Part shown: positions 46,129-57,064 of the stretch, piece by piece
Layout of the letters: every line of letters starts with the position of its first letter
Position numbering within the stretch: the first letter of the stretch is position 1
Assembly (NCBI RefSeq): GCF_020172665.1
Contig: NZ_CP083985.1
Coordinates: 3,738,711 to 3,802,710 of the forward strand
Source: [Mycobacterium] zoologicum
GTDB taxonomy: Bacteria > Actinomycetota > Actinomycetes > Mycobacteriales > Mycobacteriaceae
DNA: 64,000 nucleotides
Reading direction: 5' to 3'
Made by a program: the position numbers and the translations under genes
Notes under the pieces: model-generated
The model's input: only the letters and a program-made list of their open reading frames with translations
Databases searched by the model: none
Told to the model about the DNA's origin: nothing

Positions 46129-47043
46129 CTAGAACTTCTTGGGCGCGAACATCCGCGCTCCGAACCTGGCGGCGATGTTGAGGATCGCGATCAGCAGGAT
46201 CAGCGTCAGCGCGGCGCCCCACAACCGGTCGGTGGGAACCGCACTGGTTCCCGCGCCCGCCGACGTCTGGTCATACATCATTCCCGGCAGCGATCCCATG
46301 AAGCCGTGCAACATGTCGAAGTTCATGGCCTGCGAATAGCCGACCAGGATCAGCAGCGGCGCCGTCTCCCCCATCACCCGGGCCAGCGCCAGCAGAATCC
46401 CGGTGATGATCCCCGACAGCGCGGTCGGGATCACGATGGTCACGATGGTCTTCCATTTCGGTGCGCCCAGTGCGTAACTGGCCTCCCGCAGATCCATCGG
46501 GATGATCCGCAGCATCTCCTCGGTGGCCCGCACGATCACCGGCACCATCAGCAGCACCAGCGACAACGACACCGCGAACCCGGATCGCTCGAAGCCCAGG
46601 GTGGCCACCCACAACGCGTAGATGAACAACGCCGCCACGATCGAGGGAACGCCGGTCAGGATGTCGACCATGAACGTCGCCACCTTGCCCAGCCGGGTGC
46701 CGGCGCCGTATTCGACCAGGTAGATCGCGACGAAAACCCCGAGTGGGATCGACAACGCCGCGCACACCGCGCCCTGCAGCAGGGTCCCGACGATCGCGTG
46801 GTAGGCGCCACCGCCGGCCACGAAAGCCGTCATACCCGCTTGGGAGTGCGACCACCACGTGCTGGAAGCCACTGTCGCCCAACCGAAATCGATCACCGAG
46901 TACATCACCCACACCAGCGGCACCAGCGCTGCGCCCATCGCGAGGGTGACCAGCACTGTGGCGATGTTGTCGGCCACCCGGCGGCGCAGGCTCACCGCGG
47001 CGAACGTGCGCTCCTTGACCGGCCGGTCCAGCAGGGCGGTCAT
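46129..47043 (-). CDS. pstA2: Phosphate ABC permease PstA
   Basis: A 304-residue permease; six membrane helices, [25 protein letters not shown] as coupling loop and [21 protein letters not shown]. Start ATG 47043 shares one base with the pstC stop (TGATG). Corresponds to PstA2 of M. tuberculosis by order. Confidence 0.93.
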   Translation of the reverse strand: MTALLDRPVKERTFAAVSLRRRVADNIATVLVTLAMGAALVPLVWVMYSVIDFGWATVASSTWWSHSQAGMTAFVAGGGAYHAIVGTLLQGAVCAALSIPLGVFVAIYLVEYGAGTRLGKVATFMVDILTGVPSIVAALFIYALWVATLGFERSGFAVSLSLVLLMVPVIVRATEEMLRIIPMDLREASYALGAPKWKTIVTIVIPTALSGIITGILLALARVMGETAPLLILVGYSQAMNFDMLHGFMGSLPGMMYDQTSAGAGTSAVPTDRLWGAALTLILLIAILNIAARFGARMFAPKKF

Positions 47044-48050
47044 CAGGGCGCCTTCGTCGTGATGGCGGCGCGCGCCAGCGCGTTGACGATGAGGGTGAGC
47101 ACGAACAGCACCAACCCGGCGGCGATGTAGGCGCCCGCCTTGTACTGATCGTTGAACTCCGACGCGGTGGCGGCGATCTTGGTGGCGAAGGTCGAACCTC
47201 CGTCGAACAGCGACCAGCCGAACGCCTTCTGGGTGGCCCGCAGAATGATCAACAACGCGACCGTCTCACCGAGGGCGCGCCCCAGCCCGAGCATCGCGGC
47301 GCTGATGTATCCCGATCGCCCGAACGGCAGCATCACCATCTTGACCACTTCCCAACGGGTCGCGCCCAATGCCAGGGCGGCCTCGACCTGGCCCTGCGGC
47401 GTCTGCGCCAGCACCTCGCGGGTGACCGCGGTGATGATCGGCAGGATCATCACCGCCAGCACGATCCCGCCGGTGAAGATGGTTCCACCGCCGGCCACCG
47501 ACGCGTTGCCGGTGGCGAATAGGAAGAATCCGCCGAGGTGGGTGTTGAGCCATTCCGCGGTGCCGCGCAGCTGCGGCGCCAGCACGTAGAGCCCCCACGC
47601 GCCGTAGATGATCGACGGCACGGCGGCCAGCAGCTCGACCATGTACGCCAGCGGCCCCACCAACCTTCGTGGCGCGTATTCGGCGAGGTATATGGCCACG
47701 CCCAAGGCCACCGGCATGGCCAGCAGCAAGGCGAACACCGAGACGAAAACCGTCACCCGCAGCAACTCGGCGATGCCGAAGTGCATGGCGGAGGTGTCGG
47801 TGGTGATCCAGCTGCCGGCGTAGGTGAAGAAGTTCTCCTTGTTGCGCTGCAGCGCGGGAACGGCACGCAGTAGCAGAAAACCGCCGACCGCGGTGATCAA
47901 CAAGATGATCAGGACGCCGGAGCCCTCGGCCACCAGACGGAACACCCGGTCGGGCAGGCGACTTCCGGTCCTCGACGAAGTCACCGGCGGCTGGTGCGCC
48001 ACCGATGACTCCGACACGTTGGAATGAGGCGACTCGGCGACGCTGGACAC
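47043..48050 (-). CDS. pstC1: Phosphate ABC permease PstC
   Basis: A permease of about 335 residues. Six membrane helices, [25 protein letters not shown] as coupling loop, [22 protein letters not shown]. The GTG at 48050, 4 bp after the pstS stop, is taken as start; GTG 48002 is possible because its upstream GGAGT is better placed. The frame reaches into pstS (48080) but that start is unlikely. Confidence 0.9.
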   Translation of the reverse strand: MSSVAESPHSNVSESSVAHQPPVTSSRTGSRLPDRVFRLVAEGSGVLIILLITAVGGFLLLRAVPALQRNKENFFTYAGSWITTDTSAMHFGIAELLRVTVFVSVFALLLAMPVALGVAIYLAEYAPRRLVGPLAYMVELLAAVPSIIYGAWGLYVLAPQLRGTAEWLNTHLGGFFLFATGNASVAGGGTIFTGGIVLAVMILPIITAVTREVLAQTPQGQVEAALALGATRWEVVKMVMLPFGRSGYISAAMLGLGRALGETVALLIILRATQKAFGWSLFDGGSTFATKIAATASEFNDQYKAGAYIAAGLVLFVLTLIVNALARAAITTKAP

Positions 48051-48054
48051 CCCC

Positions 48055-49161
48055 CTACTGAATCGCGTCGATCGCTGCACTCAGTCGCCGCTTCAGCTGG
48101 TCGGGCAACCGAACGTATCCGGCGGCCGCCAGCCCGTCCTGGCCGGTGGTCGACGCCGTTGTGAGGAAGGACTTCACCGCCGCCGACGTGTCGGGTTCAT
48201 AACCCTTGGAGCAGACGATCTCGTACGTCACCAAGACTAGCGGGTAGGCCGCGGCCTGCTTGGTCCCATACAGCGAGCGCAGGTCCAGACGCATGTCGTG
48301 GCTGTCCTCGGAGACGAACCCGGCCGCCTGGATCGCGACACCCGCGGACTCGTCGGTCGCGGCGACCACGCCGGCGCCCGAGTCGAGCATGGCCGAGGGC
48401 AGCTCCGCGGAGTCGGCGAAGCCCTTCTCCACGTAGCCGATCGCGCCCGGGGTGCTCTGCACCGCCTGCGCCACGCCGGCGGACTTCTGCGCGCCCTCGC
48501 CGACACCGCCCTGGAACTCGCTGCCGACGCCCTTGGTCCAGGCGTGCGGCGCGGCGGCGCTGAGGTATTTCTGGAAGTTGTCGGTGGTGCCCGAGGAATC
48601 CGACCGGTAGATCGGCGTGATCGCCAGCGCCGGCAGTTCCACACCCGGGTTCAGGGCCACCAGAGCCGGGTCGTCCCAGCTGGTGACGGCGCCGCTGAAG
48701 ATCCGGGCCAGCACGTCACCGTTGAGCACCAGGTGTTCCACGCCGTTGAGGTGGTAGGCCATGCTGACCGGGCCGAACACCAGCGGCAGGTGCCACGCCG
48801 GGTTCCCGTCGCAGCGCTTGGCCGCCGTGGTGACCTGGGCGTCGCTCAGCGGCGAGTCCGAGCCGGCGAAGTCGACGTGGCCGGCGATGAACTGTTCGCG
48901 GCCCGCTCCCGATCCGGTCGGGTTGTAGGACAGATTCTTGCCCGCGCACTGTTTGACCCAGGCCTGGTTGAACACCGCGATCGCGTTCTGCTGGGCAGTC
49001 GACCCCTCGGCGGTCAGCGTGTTCTTGCCCGCGCACTCGGCGGAACTCGAAGCGCCCCCGGCGGCGCTGTTGCCGGTGTTGTTGTCGCTGCCACAGGCCG
49101 TCAGCCCCAGCGCGGTGACCGTGGCCGCAAACAGCGCAAGACCCGCCGTGGTGGATTTCAT
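48055..49161 (-). CDS. pstS1: Phosphate-binding lipoprotein PstS (first gene of minus pst operon)
   Basis: A 368-residue PstS with signal ending LGLTACGSD (lipobox), [34 protein letters not shown] and [16 protein letters not shown]. It heads the operon pstS-pstC-pstA-pstB-pstB-pstS-pknD. Two GTTCACC boxes 11 bp apart lie about 90-105 bp upstream on the coding strand. By position it equals PstS1 (the 38-kDa antigen) of M. tuberculosis. Confidence 0.94.
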   Translation of the reverse strand: MKSTTAGLALFAATVTALGLTACGSDNNTGNSAAGGASSSAECAGKNTLTAEGSTAQQNAIAVFNQAWVKQCAGKNLSYNPTGSGAGREQFIAGHVDFAGSDSPLSDAQVTTAAKRCDGNPAWHLPLVFGPVSMAYHLNGVEHLVLNGDVLARIFSGAVTSWDDPALVALNPGVELPALAITPIYRSDSSGTTDNFQKYLSAAAPHAWTKGVGSEFQGGVGEGAQKSAGVAQAVQSTPGAIGYVEKGFADSAELPSAMLDSGAGVVAATDESAGVAIQAAGFVSEDSHDMRLDLRSLYGTKQAAAYPLVLVTYEIVCSKGYEPDTSAAVKSFLTTASTTGQDGLAAAGYVRLPDQLKRRLSAAIDAIQ

Positions 49162-49248
49162 CGTTCCTCACTTTCTCGCAGCATGTTCACACCGGTTTCG
49201 AATCCCCACGGAACCTAAACGGCACTCATGGATGGATTGCACCCGGCG

Positions 49249-49266
49249 GGTGAACGCATGGTGAAC
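49249..49266 (-). promoter_or_regulatory. Pho box: GTTCACC-N4-GTTCACC before pstS1
   Basis: On the minus strand, GTTCACC ATGC GTTCACC is an exact 11-bp-spaced direct repeat, 88-105 bp upstream of the pstS start. This is the cleanest Pho/RegX3-type box in the window. The same 120-bp gap also contains GTTCACA at 49185, in the opposite orientation. Confidence 0.7.
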
Positions 49267-49281
49267 AAAACCGGCCGTCAC

Positions 49282-51011
<1,730 letters not shown>

Positions 51012-51071
51012 CGAGGCCCTCCAGCGTCCCAGGTGACCTAACGATAGCGTGCGACCTGCCAGAATGACCGG

Positions 51072-51863
51072 GTGCGAAGGGTGTTTATCGGGATATCGGC
51101 GGTGATCGCGGCTCTGGCAGTCCTTGTCGGCGGAGCAGACTTCGGGACCAGTGTCTATGCCGAATACCAGCTCTCCCAGGCCGTGCGCCGCGACGCCGGC
51201 CTCGATGCGGACCCGTTCGTGGCGATCCTGGGATTCCCGTTCGCGCCCCAGCTGCGACGCGACCGCTACGACGAGGTGGAGATCAAGGCGCCCGGCGCCG
51301 CGCAGCCGCTGATCGGCAAGGCGCTGCTGGAGGCGACCATGCACTCGGTCGATCTGACCGACGCCACCTGGAAGTTTCGGCCCGGCGCGAAGATCCCGGT
51401 CGCCACTCTGGAGAGCCGGGTCATCATCGGCAATGTGTACCTGGGCCGCTACCTGGGCATCCGCGACCTGATGGTGGAGGCCCCACCGGTCGAGACCAAC
51501 GACGCCACCGGCGGCACCACCGAGTCCGGGATCTCCGACAGCCACGGCCTGGTGTTCACCGGAACTCCGCAGGGCTATGGCAAGCGGGTCAGCGTATCGG
51601 TGGACGTGTCGATGTCCGGTGCCGACCACCGCACCCTGGAGATCACTCCGACCGGGGTGCTGACCGGTCCCGACACCGCTGACGAGGACGTTCCCGATGC
51701 GGAGCGGGACAAGGTGCTGACCGCGTTCCGCGGCAGCCTGCCCCAGCAGCGGCTGCCGTTCGGGCTGACACCGACCAACTGGGGCGCCCGCGGCTCGGAC
51801 GTGATCATCGAGGGCATCGCCGAGGGAATGACGGTGACACTGGCGGAGTTCGGCAGTCCATGA
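51072..51863 (+). CDS. lmeA: LmeA-like periplasmic protein (DUF2993)
   Basis: A 263-residue DUF2993 protein. One N-terminal hydrophobic segment (about residues 4-24) suggests a signal or anchor; the rest is a beta-rich phospholipid-binding-like domain ([34 protein letters not shown]). Equivalent by position to M. tuberculosis Rv0817c, described as LmeA, needed for maturation of the lipomannan/lipoarabinomannan backbone. GTG 51072. It overlaps the thioredoxin-like gene by 4 bp. Confidence 0.88.
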   Translation: MRRVFIGISAVIAALAVLVGGADFGTSVYAEYQLSQAVRRDAGLDADPFVAILGFPFAPQLRRDRYDEVEIKAPGAAQPLIGKALLEATMHSVDLTDATWKFRPGAKIPVATLESRVIIGNVYLGRYLGIRDLMVEAPPVETNDATGGTTESGISDSHGLVFTGTPQGYGKRVSVSVDVSMSGADHRTLEITPTGVLTGPDTADEDVPDAERDKVLTAFRGSLPQQRLPFGLTPTNWGARGSDVIIEGIAEGMTVTLAEFGSP

Positions 51864-52279
51864 GCTTCGTCGCGATCGGCATCGGTCTGGCACTGGCCTG
51901 CCTGGTCGGCTGGTGCCTGAATCGCCGGGCCGGGGTACTGCGGGAGCTGCCGGCCGGTGCGCCCCCGGCCGGTGCGGGCACCGACGCCGAATACCTCGGG
52001 CTGGAGCCCGGACGGCCGACGGTGGTGCATTTCTCCGCCCCGTGGTGCGGACCCTGCGCCGGGCTGCGCCGGGTGGTCGATCAGGTCTGCGCCGAGCTCG
52101 GCGACCTCGCCCACACCGAGATCGACATCGACGACGACCCCGCCGCGGCGCGCCGGTTCTCGGTGCTGTCACTGCCCACCACGTTGATCTTCGACGCCGA
52201 CGGAGCGCAGCGGTTCCGGGCCGCCGGCGTCCCCACCGCCGCCGATCTGCGCTCTGCACTCAAGCCGCTATTGGCTTGA
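51860..52279 (+). CDS. thiX: Membrane-anchored thioredoxin-like protein (ThiX)
   Basis: A 139-residue thioredoxin-fold protein with an N-terminal membrane helix ([17 protein letters not shown]), the redox motif WCGPC near residue 63 and cis-Pro in LSLPTTLIF. Equivalent to Rv0816c of M. tuberculosis. Probably acts in sulfur or redox metabolism together with the cysA2-sseC2 operon immediately downstream. Confidence 0.9.
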   Translation: MSFVAIGIGLALACLVGWCLNRRAGVLRELPAGAPPAGAGTDAEYLGLEPGRPTVVHFSAPWCGPCAGLRRVVDQVCAELGDLAHTEIDIDDDPAAARRFSVLSLPTTLIFDADGAQRFRAAGVPTAADLRSALKPLLA

Positions 52280-52295
52280 ACCGCCCGTTAGTGGG

Positions 52296-52301
52296 TAGGC
52301 T
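52296..52301 (+). promoter_or_regulatory. -10 element TAGGCT of leaderless transcript
   Basis: TAGGCT ends 7 bp before the GTG of the poly-Cys leader. In mycobacteria this spacing places the transcription start on the first base of the start codon, so the mRNA begins with the leader ORF and has no ribosome site. A TTGAAC at 52276 is a weak -35 candidate. Confidence 0.65.
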
Positions 52302-52308
52302 GGGCCTC

Positions 52309-52398
52309 GTGTTCGCCCGCCTTGAGCTTGTGCTCACCAAGCGCCGCGCAGTTGACCTGTGCCGCACCGCGGGCTGCTGTTGTTGTTGCTGTCGCTGA
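52309..52398 (+). CDS. Poly-cysteine leader peptide (cysteine-responsive attenuator)
   Basis: A 29-codon ORF starting with GTG on the expected first base of the mRNA. It reads VFARLELVL...LCRTAG, then six consecutive Cys codons (52375-52392), Arg and stop. Leaderless poly-Cys ORFs upstream of cysA2-family operons are known in mycobacteria and control the operon in response to cysteine: stalling on Cys codons opens the downstream ribosome site. The DUF4395-cysA2-sseC2 operon follows at 52490. Present here as a typical member. Confidence 0.85.
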   Translation: MFARLELVLTKRRAVDLCRTAGCCCCCCR

Positions 52399-52422
52399 AT
52401 CGCCGCTTTTTCGCGTCGTTTC

Positions 52423-52481
52423 GGGAGTCGTCCGGTAACGGGCATGCCTCCCACCAGCCAGCCGCCACAACAGCCAGGGAG
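52423..52481 (+). promoter_or_regulatory. Candidate attenuator fold masking the DUF4395 ribosome site
   Basis: CCTCCC (52447-52452) can pair either with GGGAG at 52423-52427 or with the ribosome site AGGGAG at 52476-52481, eight bases before ATG 52490. Two competing partners for one element is what an attenuator needs. Inference from complementarity only; no folding was computed. Confidence 0.5.
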
Positions 52482-52489
52482 CTCTCACC

Positions 52490-52945
52490 ATGTCGAGCAA
52501 CGACACCAATAACGCACCCGTGGACGTCCGGGGTCCCCGATTCGCCGCCTGGGTCACCACCGCCGTCCTCATCGGCGTCCTGATCGTCTTCTCGTTCAGC
52601 CCCGTCGCCGCGACGGTGCTGCTGGCCGGCCAGGCCGTCGTCTTCGCGATAGGGGCACTGGTCGGCCCGCGCCGGCATCCCTACGGCGTGCTGTTCGCCA
52701 AGCTGGTGGCACCCCGATTGTCACCGGTCACCGAACGCGAGCCGGTGGAACCGCTGCGGTTCGCCCAGCTCGTCGGCCTGATCTTCGCGGTGGTCGGGGT
52801 CGCCGGGCTGCTGGTCGCTCCGGTGGTGGGCCTGGCCGCGACCGCGCTCGCGCTGACGGCGGCCTTCCTCAACGCCGCGTTCGGCATCTGCCTGGGCTGT
52901 CAGCTCTACCCCCTGGCCGTGCAGCTGCGCCCGACGCGCGCATGA
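52490..52945 (+). CDS. DUF4395 membrane protein
   Basis: A 151-residue membrane protein with four hydrophobic stretches (about 20-35, 40-58, 92-110, 112-130). The family motif GICLGCQLYPL, holding two Cys, is present near the C-terminus. It lies between the Cys-sensing leader and cysA2 in all mycobacteria I recall, suggesting a role in sulfur handling, perhaps transport or thiol exchange. AGGGAG upstream; 4-bp overlap only if cysA2 started at 52942. Confidence 0.85.
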   Translation: MSSNDTNNAPVDVRGPRFAAWVTTAVLIGVLIVFSFSPVAATVLLAGQAVVFAIGALVGPRRHPYGVLFAKLVAPRLSPVTEREPVEPLRFAQLVGLIFAVVGVAGLLVAPVVGLAATALALTAAFLNAAFGICLGCQLYPLAVQLRPTRA

Positions 52946-52998
52946 CCACCGCCTCCCCCGCAGCCCACACCGCCGAGCAACCGGAAGGATCCCCCGAC

Positions 52999-53832
52999 AT
53001 GGCTCGCTCCGACGTCCTGGTCTCGACCGCCTGGGCCGAGAGCAATCTCGACGCGCCGAACACGGTTTTCGTCGAGGTCGACGAGGACACCAGCGTCTAC
53101 GACACCAACCACATCCCCGGTGCCATCCGGATCGACTGGCGCACGGATCTGCAAGACCCGGTTCGTCGCGACGTCATCGACGCCGCCGCGTTCTCCAAGC
53201 TGCTCTCCGAGCGCGGCATCGCCAATGACGACACCGTGATCCTCTACGGCGGCAACAACAACTGGTTCGCGGCGTTCGCCTACTGGTACTTCAAGCTCTA
53301 TGGCCACCGCAGCGTCAAGCTGCTCGACGGCGGTCGCAAGAAGTGGGAGCTCGACGGGCGGCCACTGGTGAGCGGGCCGGTTGATCGGCCCACCACCTCC
53401 TATATCGCCGCGCCGCTGGACGAGTCGCTGCGGGCCCGCCGCGATGAGGTGGTCGCCGCGATCAACGTCAAAAACCTGGTCGACGTGCGCTCCCCCGAGG
53501 AGTTCTCCGGCAGGATCCTGGCGCCGGCGCACCTGCCCCAGGAGCAGAGCCAGCAGCCCGGTCACATTCCGAGCGCGATCAACGTGCCGTGGAGCCGGGC
53601 GGCCAACGAGGACGGCACGTTCAAGTCCGACGAGGAGTTGGCCGCGCTCTACGGCGCCGCGGGCCTGGACGGCGAGAAGGAGACCATCGCGTACTGCCGG
53701 ATCGGTGAGCGTTCGTCGCACACCTGGTTCGCGCTGCGCGAGCTGCTCGGTCACCGCAACGTGAAGAACTATGACGGCAGTTGGATGGAATACGGCTCCC
53801 TGGTGGGTGCCCCGATCGAGTTGGGAAGCTGA
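52999..53832 (+). CDS. cysA2: Thiosulfate sulfurtransferase (CysA2/rhodanese type)
   Basis: A 277-residue two-domain rhodanese. The active loop is CRIGERSSHTWF. Sequence from MARSDVLVS to the end is close to M. tuberculosis CysA2, so ATG 52999, preceded by GGAAGGA, is the true start; the frame opens 57 bp earlier, overlapping DUF4395. It transfers sulfane sulfur from thiosulfate to cyanide or a thiol acceptor. Confidence 0.95.
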   Translation: MARSDVLVSTAWAESNLDAPNTVFVEVDEDTSVYDTNHIPGAIRIDWRTDLQDPVRRDVIDAAAFSKLLSERGIANDDTVILYGGNNNWFAAFAYWYFKLYGHRSVKLLDGGRKKWELDGRPLVSGPVDRPTTSYIAAPLDESLRARRDEVVAAINVKNLVDVRSPEEFSGRILAPAHLPQEQSQQPGHIPSAINVPWSRAANEDGTFKSDEELAALYGAAGLDGEKETIAYCRIGERSSHTWFALRELLGHRNVKNYDGSWMEYGSLVGAPIELGS

Positions 53833-53833
53833 T

Positions 53834-54136
53834 ATGTGCTCTGGACCCAAGCAAGGTCTCGCTCTGCCGGCCAATGTGGACCTGCAGAAGGAGACGGTCA
53901 TCACCGGCCGGGTGGTCGACAGCTCCGGGGCGACCGTCGGCGGCGCCTTCGTGCGGCTGCTGGACGCCTCCAAGGAGTTCACGGCGGAGGTCGTCGCCTC
54001 GGCCACCGGTGACTTCCGGTTCTTCGCCGCTCCGGGATCCTGGACGGTGCGGGCACTGTCCACGGCCGGCAACGGCGACGCCGCGGTGGCGCCGTCCGGG
54101 GCGGGCCTGCACGAGGTCGACATCAAAGTCGCCTGA
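53834..54136 (+). CDS. sseC2: SseC2 (DUF1416) protein
   Basis: A 100-residue beta-rich protein with CSGPKQGLALPAN at the N-terminus and GRVVDSSGATVGGAFVRLLD (transthyretin-like fold). It always follows a cysA2-type sulfurtransferase; start codon lies 1 bp after its stop. Role in thiosulfate/sulfur metabolism inferred from this pairing. Confidence 0.92.
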   Translation: MCSGPKQGLALPANVDLQKETVITGRVVDSSGATVGGAFVRLLDASKEFTAEVVASATGDFRFFAAPGSWTVRALSTAGNGDAAVAPSGAGLHEVDIKVA

Positions 54137-54146
54137 GCGCTCAAGA

Positions 54147-54152
54147 TAGACT
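54147..54152 (+). promoter_or_regulatory. -10 element TAGACT of leaderless small ORF
   Basis: TAGACT ends 7 bp before GTG 54160, the same spacing as for the poly-Cys leader, so the transcript would begin at the start codon. Confidence 0.5.
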
Positions 54153-54159
54153 GCCTCCC

Positions 54160-54258
54160 GTGGTTCTGTTCTTTGAGTTGATGCTGGTGGCGGCTACTGG
54201 CCTGATCACCTGGTTCGCGCTGTACACGCTGTATCGGCTGATCACCGACGAGATGTGA
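54160..54258 (+). CDS. Small single-pass membrane peptide (32 aa)
   Basis: Reads [20 protein letters not shown] then [12 protein letters not shown]: one membrane helix of about 22 residues, ending in a short charged tail. It has no ribosome site; a -10 element seven bases upstream suggests a leaderless mRNA. Its TGA overlaps the GTG of nitrobindin (GTGA), so its translation may drive that gene. No family recognised. It could be a real membrane peptide or only a translational coupler. Confidence 0.6.
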   Translation: MVLFFELMLVAATGLITWFALYTLYRLITDEM

Positions 54259-54941
54259 GCGCTCCCGACGACGGCACGCCCGACGACGACCATCCCGTCA
54301 TTCCGGGCTCCGGCGACCGGGCGGTGGCCGCCGCTGCGGAGCGGGCACAGCAGACCGCAGCGCGTAACCTCCCGGCTTTCGACGACCTGCCTGTTGCCGA
54401 CACCGCCAACCTGCGCGAAGGTGCGAACCTGCACGACGCCCTGCTGGCGTTGCTGCCGCTGGTCGGGGTGTGGCGCGGCGAGGGTGTCGGCCACGGCGCG
54501 CACGGCGACTACCGGTTCGGCCAGCAGATCGTGGTCTCCCACGACGGCGGCGACTACCTGAACTGGGAATCGCGCTCCTGGATGCTCGACGACGACGGCG
54601 GATTCACCGGGCGGTCGCTGCGGGAGACCGGATTCTGGCGATTCGTCACCGATCCCGCCGAACCGGGACAGGCCCCCGACGAGTCACAGGCCATCGAGCT
54701 GCTGTTGGCCCATTCGGTCGGCTACGTGGAGCTGTTCTACGGGCGCCCGCACGGCCCGGCGTCCTGGGAGCTGGTTACCGATGCCCTGGCGCGCAGCAAG
54801 TCCGGGGCGCTGATCGGCGGCGCCAAGCGGCTCTACGGGATCGTCGACGACGGCGATCTGGCCTATGTCGAGGAGCGGGTGAACGCCGACGGCGAGCTGG
54901 CCCCGCACCTGTCGGCGCGGTTGTCACGCTTCGTGGGCTGA
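54255..54941 (+). CDS. Nitrobindin-like FABP-fold protein
   Basis: A 228-residue protein: disordered acidic N-terminus (1-60), then a ten-stranded beta-barrel beginning [14 protein letters not shown] (the GxWxGxG motif). Mycobacterial nitrobindin (Rv0813c in M. tuberculosis) binds ferric haem and isomerises peroxynitrite. The C-terminal His ligand is not obvious to me in the last strand but the fold match is good. GTG 54255 overlaps the small ORF upstream. Confidence 0.88.
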   Translation: MSAPDDGTPDDDHPVIPGSGDRAVAAAAERAQQTAARNLPAFDDLPVADTANLREGANLHDALLALLPLVGVWRGEGVGHGAHGDYRFGQQIVVSHDGGDYLNWESRSWMLDDDGGFTGRSLRETGFWRFVTDPAEPGQAPDESQAIELLLAHSVGYVELFYGRPHGPASWELVTDALARSKSGALIGGAKRLYGIVDDGDLAYVEERVNADGELAPHLSARLSRFVG

Positions 54942-54945
54942 TTCC

Positions 54946-55815
54946 TCAGTGCCCGATCGCGGTGTCCACCAGCCCGGCGAACTCGGCGTCGGGCAGCTGC
55001 GGGGTTAATCTCCGGCCGTCCAGAGTGTGCACCCGGGCGGCCAGCGTGATGCTGGAGACCAGCCAGACATCCTGCGCGGCAACCAGATCCGCCGGACGCA
55101 GCGGCGTGTACTCGCACCGGTACCCGGCATCGCGCGCCACCTCGAACAGCGCCTCCTGGGTGGTGCCGCGCAGGATCGGCTGCGACGACGGCGGGGTGAG
55201 CAGTCGGCCCCGCTCGACCAGCACCACCGAGGACCGCGGGCCCTCCAGCACGTAGCCGTCGGAGCTGATGAAGATGACGTCGTCGGCGCCGTGCTTGGCG
55301 GCGTGCCGCAGCGCCGCCATGTTCACCGCATACGACAGGGTCTTGGCGCCGGCCAGCAGCCAGGGCATGGCCGGCCCGTGGGCGGCCAGCCCGCGATCCA
55401 GACTCAGCGCCGCCACGCCCTCGCGGCGGGCCGCGGCGATGCGTTCCGGCAGCGCCGTGATCATCACGTATGCCGTTGGTGCCGAACCGCTTTCCCGGCC
55501 GCGGCTGTAGATCATCCGCAGCGCGCCCTCGCCACCCGGCGGCCAGCGTCGCACCGCCTCATCGACAGCACGCCGCCACTGCGCCAGGTCGGGGGCCGGC
55601 AGGTCCATCAGCTCGGCCGAGCGGACCAGCCGCTGCAGGTGGGCGTCACGCAGGCACGCCGCGCCGTCGCGCACCAGCAGGGTTTCGAAGACACCGTCAC
55701 CGCGCAGCGCGGCCAGGTCGTCGGCGTACAGCAGCGGCGAATCCGACCGGGCCGGCCCGCCTTCGAGGGTGACGATCGTCACGGGGGCATCTTCCAGATG
55801 GGCTTCCGCTGGCAT
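54946..55815 (-). CDS. Class IV aminotransferase, aminodeoxychorismate lyase-like (PabC)
   Basis: A 289-residue PLP enzyme of fold type IV. Motifs: GDGVFETLLVRDG, RMIYSRGR, AGAKTLSYAVNM (PLP Lys), VLEGPRSSVVLV and PILRGTTQEALF. Equivalent by position to Rv0812. It would make p-aminobenzoate for folate, or act as a branched-chain aminotransferase relative. GTG 55782 (VTIVTLEGG) is an alternative start that fits relatives better; GGAAGA precedes it. Convergent with nitrobindin. Confidence 0.88.
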   Translation of the reverse strand: MPAEAHLEDAPVTIVTLEGGPARSDSPLLYADDLAALRGDGVFETLLVRDGAACLRDAHLQRLVRSAELMDLPAPDLAQWRRAVDEAVRRWPPGGEGALRMIYSRGRESGSAPTAYVMITALPERIAAARREGVAALSLDRGLAAHGPAMPWLLAGAKTLSYAVNMAALRHAAKHGADDVIFISSDGYVLEGPRSSVVLVERGRLLTPPSSQPILRGTTQEALFEVARDAGYRCEYTPLRPADLVAAQDVWLVSSITLAARVHTLDGRRLTPQLPDAEFAGLVDTAIGH

Positions 55816-55850
55816 GGACCCTGAGCGTAGTGACTCCGTAGAGTTGATTC

Positions 55851-56927
55851 GTGTCCGCAGTACCTGCTCCCGATCCGGGTCCCGACGCCGGCGCGATCTG
55901 GCACTACGGCGATCCGTTCGGTGAACAGCGAAGCGCGCAAACCGAAGCCGTGCTGGTGGATCGCTCCCACCGGGTGGTGCTGACCGTGCGCGGAGCGGAC
56001 CGTACGACGTGGCTGCACACCCTGTGCACCCAGCACGTCGCCGAGCCGCCCGAGGGTTCCAGCACCGAGAATCTCGTCCTGGACAGCCGGGGCCGGATCA
56101 CCCTGCACTGGGTTCAGACCGAACTGGACGGCACTACCTACCTCGACACCGAGTCCTGGCTGGGCGAGTCGCTGGCAGCTCACCTGCGCAAGATGGTGTT
56201 CTGGGCCGACGTCAGCATCGAACCGGCTGGTCTGGCGGTGCTCTCGCTGCTGGGCCCCGGGTTGGCCGAACCCGCGGTACTGGCGGCGCTGGGCGTGGCG
56301 TCCCTGCCCGACGATGCCGCGATGCCGGTCGGTTCCGGCGGGTTCGTGCGCCGGGCGCCGGGCGGGCTCGGGTTGGACCTGCTGGTTCCGCGCGACGACA
56401 TCACGCGTTGGCGCGACGCGCTGTACCGGGCCGGGGTCAGGCCGGCCGGGGTGTGGACGTACGAGGCCGAGCGGGTGGCCGCCTGCCGGCCCCGGATCGG
56501 GGTGGACACCGATGAGCGCAGCATCCCGCACGAGCTGAACTTGATCGGCGGTCCGGGTGCGGGTGCGGTGCATCTGGACAAAGGTTGCTACAGCGGCCAG
56601 GAGACGGTGTCTCGAGTGCACAACCTGGGCAAGCCGCCGCGGATGCTGGTGTTGCTGCACCTGGACGGTTCGGCGGACCGGCCGTCGACCGGCGATCCGG
56701 TTTCCGTCGGCGACCGGCCGGTCGGCCGGCTGGGCACCGTGGTGGACCACTTCGAGCTGGGACCGATCGCGCTGGCACTGCTCAAACGCGGCCTGCCGGC
56801 CGACACCGCACTGCTGACCGGCGCCGGTGGCGAGGTCAGCGCGGTGATCGACGTCGATTCAATGCCGCCGCCGGATGTGCGGGGCGCCGGTAGAGTGGCC
56901 GTGGACCGGCTGCACGGCCGGGTTTGA
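55851..56927 (+). CDS. Folate-binding YgfZ/IBA57-type protein
   Basis: A 358-residue GcvT-like folate-dependent protein with the YgfZ signature KGCYSGQETV at about residues 244-253. Supports assembly or repair of Fe-S clusters in selected proteins. Equivalent to Rv0811c. GTG 55851 start. Its proximity to Fe-S-using genes in this window is normal synteny, not evidence of a special link. Divergent from the PabC-like gene by 35 bp. Confidence 0.9.
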   Translation: MSAVPAPDPGPDAGAIWHYGDPFGEQRSAQTEAVLVDRSHRVVLTVRGADRTTWLHTLCTQHVAEPPEGSSTENLVLDSRGRITLHWVQTELDGTTYLDTESWLGESLAAHLRKMVFWADVSIEPAGLAVLSLLGPGLAEPAVLAALGVASLPDDAAMPVGSGGFVRRAPGGLGLDLLVPRDDITRWRDALYRAGVRPAGVWTYEAERVAACRPRIGVDTDERSIPHELNLIGGPGAGAVHLDKGCYSGQETVSRVHNLGKPPRMLVLLHLDGSADRPSTGDPVSVGDRPVGRLGTVVDHFELGPIALALLKRGLPADTALLTGAGGEVSAVIDVDSMPPPDVRGAGRVAVDRLHGRV

Positions 56928-57064
56928 TCACGCCTCCCACGCCCGCAGACCAGGGCGACGGCCCTGCCGACGGCACGGTAAGCTGTCGGCAGGACAATAC
57001 ACACACTCAGATCGGAGCCGCCTGTTCGTTGGGCCGCTCCGTTATTGCGCGAGGGGGTCCCCCG

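Noticed and set aside
51012..52259. Extension of the glnR frame upstream to 52259
   Set aside because: Antisense to lmeA and the thioredoxin-like gene; homology begins at MELLLLT (TTG 51011).
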